From positions 1 to 43,209 of the forward strand of contig JAFSDJ010000067.1 of the NCBI GenBank assembly GCA_017436305.1: a stretch of 43,209 nt of DNA, given 5' to 3'. The position numbers were made by a program, and so were the translations under genes. The notes beneath the pieces are model-generated. The model was not told the DNA's origin. It did not search any database and worked only from the letters and a program-made list of their open reading frames with translations. This document shows positions 1 through 7,994 of the stretch, piece after piece (position 1 is the first letter of the stretch; the number at the start of each line of letters is the position of its first letter). The stretch is from Lachnospiraceae bacterium. Its GTDB lineage: Bacteria > Bacillota > Clostridia > Lachnospirales > Lachnospiraceae.

Positions 1-714
1 GTGGAGCTTTTATTTACTCCCACTCTTTATAAATGGAAAAAACGTAGTATCAATTTATATTATGGAATTTGTGCAGTAGTTTTAATCGGAGGAATAGCAG
101 CATCTTCTTGGATGGCAAGTAAAGTGTCTTTTTCCATAAAGGCCTATCCGGTAATATTAATTTCTCTTGTGTATATAGTAGTATATTTAGTGGCCGGTTG
201 TATTTACCGGTACAAAAAATACGGAACCATTAAAAAAGGGAAAAAGCCTGGACAGGAGTACAAAGAATTTTCTTATTCGGAAACAATTAAAAATGAGTTT
301 TCCTTTAATGCAACTATGAAAGATAATATTGTAAAAGAACTACCGGGAGAGCTTGTAAAAAAATATAACAGAATAAATAAAAAGCGGAGAAAGAAAGGGA
401 ATCCTGAAATGACTCCTAATGAATATCAGGAGTTTTTAAAGACAGAAACTGCTAAACTTGCAAATACAAAAGGAATGAGAGCTTTTTATATTATTTTTAC
501 TGCACTCGCCATTGGATTTACGGCCTGCCATAGCGATATTATAGATACTTTAATATTTGGCATTATACTTAGCCTTATTGAATTTTTTATTTATAAGGTT
601 TTTAAAAAATCAAATGACAAAATTGTTTTTTACAGAAAAGAAATATTAGATAATTGTGAAAAGCAGGGATGTACCGTAGTAGAATATGTAAATGGCATGA
701 AAACAGAAGAATAG
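1..714 (+). CDS. Hypothetical membrane protein, possibly cut at its 5' end
   Basis: I do not recognise the family. The reading frame begins with a GTG at the very first base, so the true start may lie upstream of the window. The 237 residues show two hydrophobic segments near the N-terminus (about residues 21-39 and 48-69), a long strongly basic hydrophilic middle (about 70-158, rich in Lys and Arg around 120-133), then two more hydrophobic segments (about 160-176 and 181-200) and a short charged tail. The layout is 2 TM, a cytoplasmic domain of roughly 90 residues, 2 TM, with N- and C-termini probably inside by the positive-inside rule. It ends 24 bp before the promoter of the polyamine operon, and no clear terminator separates them. 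A role cannot be assigned; that it is a membrane protein is secure, its start is not. Confidence 0.6.
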   Translation: MELLFTPTLYKWKKRSINLYYGICAVVLIGGIAASSWMASKVSFSIKAYPVILISLVYIVVYLVAGCIYRYKKYGTIKKGKKPGQEYKEFSYSETIKNEFSFNATMKDNIVKELPGELVKKYNRINKKRRKKGNPEMTPNEYQEFLKTETAKLANTKGMRAFYIIFTALAIGFTACHSDIIDTLIFGIILSLIEFFIYKVFKKSNDKIVFYRKEILDNCEKQGCTVVEYVNGMKTEE

Positions 715-737
715 AAAAACTACTTTTTAGCGCTTTA

Positions 738-766
738 TTGACATAACCTTTCCCATATGCTATATT
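738..766 (+). promoter_or_regulatory. Sigma-A-type promoter of the polyamine operon
   Basis: TTGACA at 738-743 and TATATT at 761-766 are separated by exactly 17 bp. The -35 box is perfect. Transcription would start near 773, leaving an untranslated leader of about 350 nt before speD. Confidence 0.8.
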
Positions 767-772
767 AATAAA

Positions 773-1064
773 CGTATGGAAACAGATTTTGTTCATGGTT
801 TCCTTATTGATTGAGTTAGAAGCTCAAATTTTATAAGTTGGTTACTTCATAACCCGTGTATTTGTATATACACAAAACTTGTGAAACGGTCAATAAGAGT
901 AGTAAAAGTAAGTATTTGCTATATAGACTCTGGTCATAATCTGTTTTAATTTTAATAATCGGTACGGTTTCGTGTACTGTATTTTCCGTAGGAAATTTGA
1001 AAAATTATCAGATGATACGTAACGCAGGTAAGGGTGTGAAAACCTTTTATCTGCGTTTTTTGTT
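773..1064 (+). promoter_or_regulatory. Structured 5' leader of speD, candidate cis-regulatory RNA
   Basis: This non-coding stretch lies between the promoter and speD. It contains a run of short local hairpins: GGAAAC/GTTTCC (778-783 with 798-803), TTGAG/CTCAA (811-815 with 823-827), GGTTA/TAACC (840-844 with 850-854), GTGTAT/ATACAC (856-861 with 868-873), GTAC/GTAC (962-965 with 974-977) and TTTCC/GGAAA (983-987 with 991-995). It ends in an intrinsic terminator (1021-1061). A terminator placed between a strong promoter and the first gene implies attenuation. Plausible inputs are polyamines, S-adenosylmethionine or a translation-coupled signal; this is inference. I could not match it to SAM-I, preQ1 or T-box consensus features by eye. 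Confidence 0.55.
1021..1061 (+). terminator. Intrinsic terminator (attenuator) upstream of speD
   Basis: AACGCAG at 1021-1027 pairs with CTGCGTT at 1051-1057. The stem continues inward with AAGG (1030-1033) pairing CCTT (1043-1046) past a small bulge, and the hairpin is followed by a run of six T (1056-1061). It sits 70 nt upstream of the speD start, so it would abort transcription before the operon unless an alternative fold forms. Confidence 0.75.
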
Positions 1065-1130
1065 ATGGCGACAGAGAAAGTATTGGCTTTAGACAATGGG
1101 TAGTTCACATACATGGAAAGGAAGAGTCCC

Positions 1131-1883
1131 ATGGAAGGTAAATTAAAATTATACGGTTTTAATAATTTAACAAAATCCTTAAGCTTTAACATATATGATG
1201 TTTGCTATGCCAAAAGCTTTGCAGAGCAGATGGATTATATTTCATATATTGATCAGGAGTACAATTCAGAACGTTTGACAAAGATTTTGGTGGACGTTGT
1301 TGAAATGATTGGAGCAAAGATTTTAAATATTTCCCGGCAGGATTATGATCCCCAGGGGGCTTCCGTAACCATTTTAATTGCAGAGGATTCCATGGTGCCT
1401 ATGGGAGATACTATTGTGGCTCATTTGGACAAGAGCCATGTAACCGTTCACACATATCCTGAGTACCATCCGGAAAACAGCATTGCTACTTTCAGAGTGG
1501 ATATTGATGTGGAAACCTGTGGTAAAATTACCCCTCTTTCCACACTTGATTATTTGATTCGCTCTTTTGATTCAGACATTATTACAATGGATTACAGAGT
1601 TAGGGGCTTTACAAGAGATGTATTTGGCAAAAAGCTGTTTATGGACCATAAAATAACTTCCATTCAGAATTTTATTGATGAAGAAATCTTAAAGAAATAC
1701 GACATTGAAGATATTAACGTAGAAAAAGCCAATATTTTCCACACGAAGATGATGTTAAAGGAAAGAAATCTCCAGGATTATCTGTTTAATGATGATGTAG
1801 AGAAGCTTCCATTTGAAACAAGAGAAGAGATTGAGGCAAGTCTTCAAAAAGAAATGATGGAAATATTTATCGGTAACCGGTAA
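1131..1883 (+). CDS. speD: S-adenosylmethionine decarboxylase proenzyme, long bacterial type
   Basis: The enzyme decarboxylates S-adenosylmethionine to give the aminopropyl donor for spermidine synthesis. It is a pyruvoyl enzyme made as a proenzyme that cleaves itself before a serine. That site is visible as [12 protein letters not shown], where the Ser after Lys becomes the pyruvoyl group (Ser102 from this start). The Cys in VDVETCGK and the [18 protein letters not shown] region are also typical of the E. coli-like long form. An ATG also exists at 1113, but AAAGGAAG at 1117-1124 sits 6 nt before the ATG at 1131, so I chose 1131, giving 250 residues. It is the first gene of a six-gene polyamine operon, 20 bp before the PLP decarboxylase, and lies behind a probable attenuator. 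Confidence 0.93.
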   Translation: MEGKLKLYGFNNLTKSLSFNIYDVCYAKSFAEQMDYISYIDQEYNSERLTKILVDVVEMIGAKILNISRQDYDPQGASVTILIAEDSMVPMGDTIVAHLDKSHVTVHTYPEYHPENSIATFRVDIDVETCGKITPLSTLDYLIRSFDSDIITMDYRVRGFTRDVFGKKLFMDHKITSIQNFIDEEILKKYDIEDINVEKANIFHTKMMLKERNLQDYLFNDDVEKLPFETREEIEASLQKEMMEIFIGNR

Positions 1884-1903
1884 ATGTAAAGGAGACAGTA
1901 AAG

Positions 1904-3352
1904 ATGGTGGAATATACTCAAAATGATGCACCAATTTATGATGCATTAGATCGTTTTCGAAAAATGAGGGTAGTACCCTTTGATGTACCCGGTCATAAAA
2001 GAGGAAGAGGAAATCCGGATTTAGTAAGGCTTTTAGGAGAGCAGTGCGTTGGGATTGACGTTAATTCCATGAAGCCTTTAGATAATCTGTGCCATCCGGT
2101 ATCGGTTATCAGAGCGGCTGAAAAGCTGGCAGCAGAGGCTTTTGGAGCGGAAGATGCTTTTTTAATGGTTGGTGGCACCACATCCTCTGTGCAAAGTATG
2201 GTATTAACTGTATGTAAACGGGGAGACAAGATTATTCTTCCAAGAAATGTACACAGAAGTGTGATTAATGCCCTTGTTTTATGCGGGGCAAAGCCGGTTT
2301 ATGTAAATCCGGAAGTAAATCAACGCCTTGGAATTTCATTAGGAATGGAACTTTCTCAGGTAGAGCAGGCAATTATAGACAATCCGGATGCAGTGGCAGT
2401 ACTTGTAAATAACCCTACCTATTATGGTATTTGTTCTGACTTGTGTTCCATTGTAAAGCTTGCCCATAGCCATGGCATGAAGGTATTAGCCGATGAAGCT
2501 CATGGTACACATCTTTATTTTGGAGAAAATCTTCCTATTTCTGCCATGAAGGCAGGAGCAGATATGGCAGCGGTCAGCATGCACAAATCAGGAGGAAGCT
2601 TGACACAAAGCTCCTTTTTATTAATTGGTCCTGGGATTAATGCCGGTTATGCAAGGCAGATTATTAATTTAACCCAGACTACAAGCGGTTCCTACCTGTT
2701 ATTGTCCAGTCTGGATATTTCCAGAAGAAATCTGGCACTAAGGGGAAAAGAAGAATACGCAAGAGTGGTGGAGTTAGCCGAATATGCCAGAGCAGAAATT
2801 AATCAGATTGGCGATTATTATGCTTATTCCAGAGAGTTAATAAATGGTAGCAGTATTTATGATTTTGATGTAACGAAGCTGTCTGTTAATACGTTGGATG
2901 TGGGACTGGCAGGCATTGAAGTATATGATATTTTGCGGGATGAGTACGATATACAAATAGAATTTGGAGATTTTGGCAATATTCTGGCTTATATTTCCGT
3001 AGGTGACAGGAAACAGGATATAGAACGTCTTGTCAGTGCTTTAGCAGAAGTAAAACGCCGCTATAAAAAGGATAAAACAGGACTTTTAACCCAGGAATAT
3101 ATAGAGCCAATGGTGGAAGTAACACCACAGGAAGCTTTTTATGCTGAAAAAGAATCAATAGCAATAAAAGATTCCGTAGGGCGTATTTGCAGTGAATTTG
3201 TTATGTGTTATCCGCCGGGAATTCCTATTATTGCACCGGGAGAGCGGATTACGGAAAAAATCGTGGAATACATTTATTATGCAAAGAAAAAAGGTTGTTC
3301 CATGACCGGACCGGAAGATGCCAATATTGAAAGGTTAAATGTGTTAAAGTAG
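1904..3352 (+). CDS. speA: PLP-dependent Orn/Lys/Arg decarboxylase, probable biosynthetic arginine decarboxylase
   Basis: This fold-type I PLP enzyme removes the carboxyl group of a basic amino acid. At 482 residues it is the short Gram-positive (YaaO/Bacillus SpeA-like) form. Visible landmarks are FDVPGHKRGRG near the N-terminus, the PLP-holding ADEAHGTH (Asp197, His200) and the Schiff-base lysine in SMHKSGGS (Lys228). The C-terminal part carries YPPGIPIIAPGE, characteristic of the family's C-terminal domain. AAGGAGA lies 8 nt before the ATG. Arginine as substrate is inferred from the neighbours: agmatine would feed the agmatinase encoded two genes downstream. Sequence alone does not separate arginine from lysine or ornithine specificity in this family, so the symbol is provisional. 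Confidence 0.87.
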   Translation: MVEYTQNDAPIYDALDRFRKMRVVPFDVPGHKRGRGNPDLVRLLGEQCVGIDVNSMKPLDNLCHPVSVIRAAEKLAAEAFGAEDAFLMVGGTTSSVQSMVLTVCKRGDKIILPRNVHRSVINALVLCGAKPVYVNPEVNQRLGISLGMELSQVEQAIIDNPDAVAVLVNNPTYYGICSDLCSIVKLAHSHGMKVLADEAHGTHLYFGENLPISAMKAGADMAAVSMHKSGGSLTQSSFLLIGPGINAGYARQIINLTQTTSGSYLLLSSLDISRRNLALRGKEEYARVVELAEYARAEINQIGDYYAYSRELINGSSIYDFDVTKLSVNTLDVGLAGIEVYDILRDEYDIQIEFGDFGNILAYISVGDRKQDIERLVSALAEVKRRYKKDKTGLLTQEYIEPMVEVTPQEAFYAEKESIAIKDSVGRICSEFVMCYPPGIPIIAPGERITEKIVEYIYYAKKKGCSMTGPEDANIERLNVLK

Positions 3353-3430
3353 TAGAAAAAGGTAATTATGAAGGCACTGAATAATTACAAAAAAGTTACG
3401 GTGTAACCAGTAACGAAGGGAGTGACAGCA

Positions 3431-4282
3431 ATGCAATTATGGTTTACAGAAAGACATACCCCTAATGTGAAGTTTTCAATCCGGGTAGACAGACAGCTTT
3501 ACAGCGGACACAGTGATTTTCAAAGAATCGATGTTTTTGAATCCAAAGAATTTGGACGATTTTTAACCTTAGACGGTTACATGATGCTAACGGAAAAGGA
3601 CGAGTTTATTTACCATGAAATGATTACCCATGTACCTATGGCAGTTCATCCAACAGCGGAAAAGGTGTTGGTCATTGGCGCAGGGGATGGAGGCGTAGTA
3701 AGGGAATTAACCCGTTATTCTTCCATAAAGCAAATTGACATGGTAGAAATCGATCCATTGGTTGTGGAGGTATGTAAAAAGTATTTACCGCAGACAGCCT
3801 GTAGATTAGATGATAAGAGGCTGAATATTTACTATGAGGACGGACTTCGTTACATTCGTTCTAAAGAAAATGCTTACGATTTGATTATTGTAGATTCTAC
3901 GGACCCCTTTGGACCGGGAGAAGGTTTATTTACTAAGGAATTTTATGGAAACTGCTACAAAGCATTAAAGGAAGATGGAATTATGGTAAATCAGCATGAA
4001 AGTCCATTTTATCCGGAGGATGCCATTGCTTGCCAGAGAGCTCATAAGAGAATTGTAGAAAGTTTTCCAATAAGCAAGGTTTATCAGGTGCATATTCCTA
4101 CTTATCCATCAGGCCATTGGTTGTTTGGATTTGCTTCCAAAAAATATCATCCGATTCATGATTTTGATGCAACCAAATGGAATATGCTTGGAATTGTTAC
4201 TAAATACTATACACCAAGATTACACAGCGGATGCTTTGCATTGCCTGCGTATGTAGAGGAGCTTTTAAGAGATGTTGAATAA
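3431..4282 (+). CDS. speE: Spermidine synthase-type aminopropyltransferase
   Basis: The protein transfers the aminopropyl group from decarboxylated SAM to an amine such as putrescine, or possibly agmatine. It has the small N-terminal beta domain (LDGYMMLTEKDEFIYHEM), then the Rossmann methyltransferase-like fold with VIGAGDGGVVRE (residues 81-92), the adenosine-binding acidic residue in MVEIDP, and the catalytic loop VDSTDPFGPG (154-163). QHESPFY follows, as in true spermidine synthases. A GTG at 3422 is in frame, but GAAGGGAG at 3415-3422 fits the ATG at 3431 better (8 nt spacing), giving 283 residues. The 3' end overlaps the agmatinase gene by 11 bp, so the two are probably translationally coupled. 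Acceptor specificity (putrescine against agmatine) cannot be read from the sequence. Confidence 0.92.
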   Translation: MQLWFTERHTPNVKFSIRVDRQLYSGHSDFQRIDVFESKEFGRFLTLDGYMMLTEKDEFIYHEMITHVPMAVHPTAEKVLVIGAGDGGVVRELTRYSSIKQIDMVEIDPLVVEVCKKYLPQTACRLDDKRLNIYYEDGLRYIRSKENAYDLIIVDSTDPFGPGEGLFTKEFYGNCYKALKEDGIMVNQHESPFYPEDAIACQRAHKRIVESFPISKVYQVHIPTYPSGHWLFGFASKKYHPIHDFDATKWNMLGIVTKYYTPRLHSGCFALPAYVEELLRDVE

Positions 4283-5123
4283 AAATGTAGAAACTTTTAT
4301 TGGCTGTGACTGTGAATATGAAGATGCAAAAGTTGTGTTATTCGGCGCACCTTTTGACTCTACCACTTCCAATCGGCCGGGTACCAGATTTGGAAGTAAG
4401 GCAATCAGGGGAGAGTCTTTTGGTCTTGAAACCTACAGCCCCTATCTGGATAAGGATATTACAGATTATAATTTCTTTGACAGTGGAGATTTGGAACTTT
4501 GCTTTGGAGATGCCTCTTTGGCACTTTCTGATATTGAAGAAAGAACCAAAACAATTTTAGAGGATGGAAAACTGCCTCTTATGATTGGTGGAGAGCATTT
4601 AGTTACTTTAGGTGCAGTCAGAGCAGTGTCAGAGAAATATCCGGACCTTCACATCATTCATTTTGATGCTCATGCGGATTTAAGGGATGACTATTTGGGA
4701 GCGAAGCTGTCTCATGCCTGTGTGCTTAGAAGATGCCATGATATTTTAGGAGATGGAAGGATTTTTCAGTTTGGAATCCGTTCCGGCGACAGAGAAGAGT
4801 TTGTATGGGGAAAAAACCATGTTTCCACTAGAAAATTTGACTTTGAAGGCTTAAAAGAAGTGGTAGAAAACTTAAAGGGGAAACCGGTTTATTTTACCAT
4901 TGATTTAGATGTATTAGACCCGTCTGTTTTTCCGGGAACAGGAACACCGGAAGCAGGGGGAGTCACTTTTTTACAGTTGTTAGATGCTATCTATACAGTA
5001 TGTAAAGGCAGTAAGATTGTGGCTTGTGACGTAAATGAGCTTAGTCCTTCTTATGACCCAAGCGGAATTTCAACGGCAACTGCCTGCAAGGTGGTTAGGG
5101 AGTTACTTTTGAGTCTTGTATAG
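4272..5123 (+). CDS. speB: Agmatinase-family ureohydrolase
   Basis: The protein hydrolyses a guanidino compound, agmatine or possibly N1-aminopropylagmatine, to urea and the free amine. All six manganese ligands of the arginase/agmatinase family are present: His in GGEHL (109), the DAHAD cluster (Asp132, His134, Asp136) and the DLD pair (Asp211, Asp213) in FTIDLDVLDPS. Length (283) is normal. The ATG lies within the last codons of speE (11 bp overlap). Because speE precedes speB and the pair is coupled, two orders of reaction are possible: agmatine to putrescine to spermidine, or agmatine to aminopropylagmatine to spermidine. The neighbourhood does not decide between them. Confidence 0.92.
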   Translation: MLNKNVETFIGCDCEYEDAKVVLFGAPFDSTTSNRPGTRFGSKAIRGESFGLETYSPYLDKDITDYNFFDSGDLELCFGDASLALSDIEERTKTILEDGKLPLMIGGEHLVTLGAVRAVSEKYPDLHIIHFDAHADLRDDYLGAKLSHACVLRRCHDILGDGRIFQFGIRSGDREEFVWGKNHVSTRKFDFEGLKEVVENLKGKPVYFTIDLDVLDPSVFPGTGTPEAGGVTFLQLLDAIYTVCKGSKIVACDVNELSPSYDPSGISTATACKVVRELLLSLV

Positions 5124-5230
5124 TCGATACAAAAAAAATAATATTATGTAAACCGAAACTATTATAAGTAAGTTAAAAACAAGTTAATATAAATAGAAAA
5201 ATACAACGAAAATCAGAAGGAGATAAGAAA

Positions 5231-6433
5231 ATGGGAAAAGCGCTTATTATTGGATGTGGCGGTGTGGCCAGTGTAGCAATTCACAAATGCTGCCAGAATA
5301 GTGATGTATTTGAGGAAATCTGTATTGCCAGCAGAACAAAGGAAAAATGCGATGCCCTAAAAGAAAAATTAGAGGGAACAACAAAAACAAAGATTACTAC
5401 TGCAAAGGTAGATGCAGATAAAGTAGATGAGCTGATTGCTCTTATTGAAAAAGAAAAACCGGACATTGTAGTAAATCTGGCTCTTCCATATCAGGATCTT
5501 ACTATTATGGATGCCTGCCTTGCAACAAAGACTCACTACATGGATACAGCAAACTATGAGCCGGAAGATACAGCTAAATTTGAATACAAATGGCAGTGGG
5601 CTTATAGAGAAAGATTTGAAAAAGCCGGTATTACAGCCCTTCTCGGAAGCGGTTTTGACCCGGGTGTAACAAGTGTATTTTCTGCCTATGCATTAAAACA
5701 CTACTTTGATGAAATTAACTATATTGACATTTTAGACTGCAACGCAGGAGACCATGGTTATCCATTTGCAACTAACTTTAACCCTGAGATTAATATACGT
5801 GAAGTGTCTGCAAAGGGTTCTTACTGGGAAGACGGACACTGGGTAGAAACAGAGCCAATGGAAATCAAGAGAGTATACGATTTTCCTGAAATTGGTGAAA
5901 AAGATATGTATTTACTTCATCATGAAGAAATTGAGTCATTGGCATTAAATATTCCCGGAATTAAAAGAATTCGTTTCTTTATGACTTTTGGACAAAGCTA
6001 TCTGACTCATTTAAAATGCCTTGAAAACGTAGGAATGACTTCCATCGAACCAATTATGTACGAAGGAAAAGAAATTGTACCGTTGCAGTTTTTAAAGGCA
6101 GTGTTGCCGGATCCATCCTCACTAGGTCCAAGAACAAAAGGAAAGACCAATATCGGATGTATTTTTATTGGAAAAAAAGATGGAGTAGAAAAGAAGCTTT
6201 ACATTTACAATACCTGTGATCATGAAGAATGTTATAAGGAAGTAGGCTCTCAGGCGGTAGCATATACAACAGGCGTGCCTGCTATGATTGGTGCTATGAT
6301 GCTTATGACAGGCACATGGAAGAAGGCAGGGGTTTACAACATTGAAGAATTTGATCCGGATCCATTTATGGAGGCGCTAAATAAATGGGGACTTCCGTGG
6401 AAGATTTCGGAGGATCCGAAACTTGTAGATTAA
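5231..6433 (+). CDS. Carboxynorspermidine/carboxyspermidine dehydrogenase (saccharopine dehydrogenase family)
   Basis: Members of this family join an amine (putrescine or diaminopropane) to L-aspartate beta-semialdehyde by NADPH-dependent reductive condensation, giving carboxyspermidine or carboxynorspermidine. The N-terminus shows the dinucleotide-binding IIGCGGVASVAIHKC. ALLGSGFDPGVTSVF and DCNAGDHGYPFATNFNP are hallmarks of the bacterial CASDH group and distinguish it from lysine-forming saccharopine dehydrogenases. Length is 400. GAAGGAGAT precedes the ATG closely. It follows speB after 107 AT-rich bases, a gap large enough for an internal promoter, although I found no convincing one. Its partner decarboxylase is the next gene, which makes the call firm; putrescine against diaminopropane as substrate is inferred from the operon. 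Confidence 0.9.
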   Translation: MGKALIIGCGGVASVAIHKCCQNSDVFEEICIASRTKEKCDALKEKLEGTTKTKITTAKVDADKVDELIALIEKEKPDIVVNLALPYQDLTIMDACLATKTHYMDTANYEPEDTAKFEYKWQWAYRERFEKAGITALLGSGFDPGVTSVFSAYALKHYFDEINYIDILDCNAGDHGYPFATNFNPEINIREVSAKGSYWEDGHWVETEPMEIKRVYDFPEIGEKDMYLLHHEEIESLALNIPGIKRIRFFMTFGQSYLTHLKCLENVGMTSIEPIMYEGKEIVPLQFLKAVLPDPSSLGPRTKGKTNIGCIFIGKKDGVEKKLYIYNTCDHEECYKEVGSQAVAYTTGVPAMIGAMMLMTGTWKKAGVYNIEEFDPDPFMEALNKWGLPWKISEDPKLVD

Positions 6434-6448
6434 AGAGGTAAATATAAG

Positions 6449-7576
6449 GTGAAAATAGAACAGTTACCTACCCCTTGTTATATTGTGGATGAGGGGAAAT
6501 TAAAAAACAATTTAGAGATTTTAAAAGGCGTTATGGATAGGACCGGATGTAAGATTTTGTTGGCACAGAAGGCGTTTTCCATGTTTTCGGTTTATCCGCT
6601 TATTGGGCAATATTTAAGTGGTGCTACTGCCAGTGGACTTTATGAAGCAAAGCTTGCTCATGAATATATGAAAGGGGAAAATCATATTTTTTCGCCTGCG
6701 TATAAAGAAAATGAGATTGATGAAATTGCGTCCATTTGCGGACATGTGGTGTTTAATTCTTTTTCACAGCTTGAAAGATTTGGGGAAAGAGTCAGAAAGC
6801 AGGGGGCCAGTGTGGGACTTCGGATTAATCCGGAACATTCTACCCAGCAGGGGCATGAAATTTATGATCCCTGTGCCAAAGGTTCAAGGCTTGGAATCCC
6901 TCTATCTTCTTTTAAACCGGAGCTTTTAGAAGGGGTAGAAGGGTTGCATTTTCATACCCTTTGTGAACAGAATGCAGATGCTCTTTCTGAAACATTAAAA
7001 GTTGTGGAAGAGAAGTTTGGACCATATATGAAACAGATGAAGTGGATTAATTTTGGTGGTGGACATCATATTACAAGAAGTGATTATGATATTGCCCTAC
7101 TTGAAAAATGTATTAATCACATTCAGGATGCTTATAAAGTCCGGGTTTATTTAGAGCCGGGAGAAGCAGTTGCCCTAAATGCCGGATATCTGCACACTAC
7201 TGTGCTTGAAACTATAGAAAATGATATTCGGATTGCTATTTTAGATACTTCTGCTGCATGTCATATGCCGGATGTACTGGAAATGCCCTATCGTCCACCT
7301 CTTTCAAAGTCTGGTGAGCAGGGAGAAAAGAAATATACTTACCGCCTTGCCGGTCCTACCTGTCTTGCAGGAGATGTGATTGGAGATTATTCCTTTGATG
7401 AGCCTTTAAAACCAGGAAGTCGACTGCAGTTTGAGGATATGGCTATTTATTCCATGGTGAAAAATAATACATTTAACGGCATGGCTTTACCGTCTATTGC
7501 TCTTATGAGAGAGAATGGGGACTGTAAGGTTGTGAAGGAGTTTGGGTATGAGGATTTTAAGATGAGGTTGTCGTAA
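6449..7576 (+). CDS. nspC: Carboxynorspermidine/carboxyspermidine decarboxylase
   Basis: This fold-type III (alanine racemase-like) PLP decarboxylase converts carboxyspermidine to spermidine or carboxynorspermidine to norspermidine. The N-terminus LPTPCYIVDEGKLKNNLEIL and the PLP lysine in ILLAQKAFSMF (Lys41) are diagnostic. GLHFHTLCEQ, WINFGGGHHI and YLEPGEAV give the phosphate-binding and active-site strands, and DTSAACHMPDVLEMPYRP is the NspC-type C-terminal motif. The start is GTG at 6449 with AAGAGGT upstream. It follows the dehydrogenase by 15 bp and is the last gene of the operon. The first large inverted repeat begins 27 bp after its stop codon. Confidence 0.92.
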   Translation: MKIEQLPTPCYIVDEGKLKNNLEILKGVMDRTGCKILLAQKAFSMFSVYPLIGQYLSGATASGLYEAKLAHEYMKGENHIFSPAYKENEIDEIASICGHVVFNSFSQLERFGERVRKQGASVGLRINPEHSTQQGHEIYDPCAKGSRLGIPLSSFKPELLEGVEGLHFHTLCEQNADALSETLKVVEEKFGPYMKQMKWINFGGGHHITRSDYDIALLEKCINHIQDAYKVRVYLEPGEAVALNAGYLHTTVLETIENDIRIAILDTSAACHMPDVLEMPYRPPLSKSGEQGEKKYTYRLAGPTCLAGDVIGDYSFDEPLKPGSRLQFEDMAIYSMVKNNTFNGMALPSIALMRENGDCKVVKEFGYEDFKMRLS

Positions 7577-7578
7577 GG

Positions 7579-7771
7579 AACTTGTGGAGGTTTATAGGGG
7601 GACGCGTGTGCAGGCAGATAGTAGGTTGGCTGGCACGCTGGCGCTCGGATAAAGACGCAGCGGTACTAATGCGCTTTAGGGACAGCGCATAAGGACCGGC
7701 GTCTTTATACGGCCTGCCAACCTACTATCTGCCTGCACACGCTGGGCGCTTTATGGCTCACAGAGTTTGTG
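7579..7771. repeat. Large nested inverted-repeat element
   Basis: Two 27-base arms, 7604-7630 and 7716-7742, are perfect reverse complements. Inside them lies a second stem (7649-7658 with 7699-7708, core ATAAAGACGC), then CGGT/ACCG (7661-7664 with 7695-7698), then ATGCGC/GCGCAT (7669-7674 with 7685-7690) closing a loop TTTAGGGACA. Outside the perfect arms, weaker complementarity (for example AACTTGTGG against CAGAGTTTGT) extends the element to roughly 7579-7771. It is visibly richer in G+C than its surroundings and encodes no credible protein. It could be a repetitive extragenic or MITE-like element, or a structured RNA. It may also end transcription of the polyamine operon, but no T-run follows it. 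Confidence 0.8.
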
Positions 7772-7875
7772 ACGACGGAGAAAGCCTGTTGGGTGAATTG
7801 AGTAATATAATATATTGAAATATGACAGATAAAAGAAAGCATATCAGGGGTAAAACTTTGGTATGTTTTTTTATA

Positions 7876-7938
7876 GTAACAGTTCAGCCATAGCTTGTAT
7901 CAATGAGCACATTGAACAAGCTATGGCTGAACTGTTAC
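7876..7938. repeat. Second long perfect hairpin, 23 bp plus 6 bp stem
   Basis: Arms 7876-7898 and 7916-7938 are perfect reverse complements (outer bases GTAACAGTTCAGCC). They are followed inward by a one-base bulge at 7899 and TCAATG/CATTGA (7900-7905 with 7910-7915) around a four-base loop. In total 29 base pairs form in 63 bases. The sequence just downstream has only ATTTTG, so it is not a classical terminator, though it could act as one. Such flawless stems usually point to a recently spread repetitive element or to a selected RNA structure. Confidence 0.8.
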
Positions 7939-7965
7939 ATTTTGTAAATTCCTCAGATTAATTTC

Positions 7966-7994
7966 TTGACAAGACTATGTATATGCTGTATATA
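7966..7994 (+). promoter_or_regulatory. Promoter of the ABC transporter cassette
   Basis: TTGACA at 7966-7971 and TATATA at 7989-7994 are 17 bp apart. It is about 100 bp upstream of the first ATPase start, and the -10 box lies inside the palindromic operator at 7986-8007. Confidence 0.75.

Noticed and set aside
773-1064. Known SAM-I riboswitch, T-box or preQ1 motif in the speD leader
   Set aside because: The short local hairpins do not match the conserved cores of these classes that I could look for by eye. This is a weak rejection that a covariance search could overturn.
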